NCBI RefSeq assembly: GCF_007641235.1
Contig: NZ_CP038157.1
Coordinates: forward strand, 2,046,001 to 2,110,000
Source of the DNA: Corynebacterium sanguinis
Lineage (GTDB): Bacteria > Actinomycetota > Actinomycetes > Mycobacteriales > Mycobacteriaceae
Direction of reading: 5' to 3'
DNA length: 64,000 bases
A model generated the notes under the pieces. It did not search any database, was not told the DNA's origin, and worked only from the letters and a program-made list of their open reading frames with translations. A program made the translations under genes and the position numbers. Of the stretch, positions 63,506 through 64,000 are shown one piece after another (the first letter of the stretch is position 1; every line of letters begins with the position of its first letter).

Positions 63506-64000
63506 CTACCTGCCAAGCGAGGCGCCGCACGCGCGCTCGTGATCGGTGTGGCCTGGCAGCTCCACCTGGATTGTCGGGTGGTCGACGCCGAGGTCGGTGA
63601 GGCGCTGCTGGGCGGCGTCGAGAAGCGGGCCGCGGGGCGCGTCTTCGTGCGCGACGAGGTGGGCCGTGACCACGACGTCGGAGCCGCCGAGGGACCAGAC
63701 GTGAACGTCGTGGACATCAATGACGCCGTCGATGCTTCGCAGGGTGGGCTCGATGCGCTGCGTCGCGAAGCCGCGCGGGGCTTGTTCCAAAAGGACGCGT
63801 AGCGATTGGAGGAGCAGCTGCCAGGCGCGCGGCACAACAAGCACGGCGATGAGTAGCGAGGCGATCGCATCGGCCGGGGTGAACCCGGTGAGCGCGATCA
63901 CGGCGCCTGCTGCGAGGACTGCGACGGAGCCGAGCAGGTCGACGATGACGTGCAGGAAGGCGCCGCGGACGTTGATCGATCCCTCTTTGTGGCGGTGCAG
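63506..64000 (-). CDS. Cation diffusion facilitator transporter, C-terminal part
   Basis: The last 164 residues of a CDF-family metal exporter; the start lies beyond the right edge. FLHVIVDLLGSVAVL contains the H-x3-D metal site of the fifth membrane helix, and the cytoplasmic domain carries VHDVHVWSLGG and ending HTDHERACGASLGR. Zinc is the usual substrate; cobalt or cadmium are possible. Confidence 0.88.
   Translation of the reverse strand: MHRHKEGSINVRGAFLHVIVDLLGSVAVLAAGAVIALTGFTPADAIASLLIAVLVVPRAWQLLLQSLRVLLEQAPRGFATQRIEPTLRSIDGVIDVHDVHVWSLGGSDVVVTAHLVAHEDAPRGPLLDAAQQRLTDLGVDHPTIQVELPGHTDHERACGASLGR

Noticed and set aside
1..64000. CRISPR arrays, prophage structural genes and rRNA genes
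   Set aside because: No regularly spaced repeats, capsid or tail genes, or rRNA sequence were seen.

Overview
The window reads as chromosome of a high-GC Corynebacterium or a close relative. The gene content and local order (serA, leuB, an Odx-type FAH protein, gltX, leuCD beside a divergent IclR regulator, gpsA, ddl, thiL, ung, recG, rsmD) match what is known of corynebacterial chromosomes. Many genes start with GTG, neighbours often overlap by 4 nt, and one regulator looks leaderless. All assignments come from reading the sequence and from family knowledge; no database search was run.

Layout. 1-13.6 kb is core: rsmD, recG, a DAK2 protein, ung and thiL, then a duplicated-domain DUF3515 protein, ddl, gpsA, a MutT1-like Nudix/phosphatase, two YbjN-like genes (the first broken by an in-frame TGA), and leuCD with ltbR. 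13.7-19.4 kb is the cydABDC cytochrome bd operon. 19.4-24.7 kb holds a 901-residue FAD-PLP fusion enzyme, a possible 30-codon gene ending in a terminator, rtcB, and an SbnA-like PLP enzyme. 24.7-29.2 kb has a DUF6230/DUF6114/secreted-protein operon, a Tat-exported phosphoesterase and small enzymes. 29.2-32.8 kb lies after a first tRNA-Glu and carries a hydroxyacyl-CoA dehydrogenase, chrA, panD and two membrane proteins.

32.9-47.8 kb is a visibly more AT-rich acquired island. Apart from the recombinase at its right end, everything runs on the minus strand: a 20-codon leader ORF, hsdM, hsdS, a TIGR02391 protein, hsdR, a YgjP-like metallopeptidase, a CD-NTase and a Cap15-type effector (type I CBASS). 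These are joined by overlaps or very short gaps. Next come a small unknown gene and, after an AT-rich promoter-like gap, a tightly coupled pair: a DUF6414 protein and a Clp-like AAA+ ATPase. I cannot match this last pair to any named system; it is the best candidate here for an undescribed defence module. The right end carries an IS5-type element that has beheaded a serine recombinase gene. That reading frame runs through the tRNA operon terminator into a second tRNA-Glu, identical over 73 nt to the one 18.6 kb away.

47.8-64 kb is core again: tRNA-Glu, tRNA-Gln, gltX, an isochorismate synthase-like gene, an FAH-family protein, an exonuclease with a CBS/DUF294 partner, leuB, cstA with ybdD, and serA. 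Two related lipoproteins flank the leuB-cstA-serA block. A DUF262 protein and a truncated cation-diffusion transporter complete the window. No CRISPR array or rRNA gene was seen.
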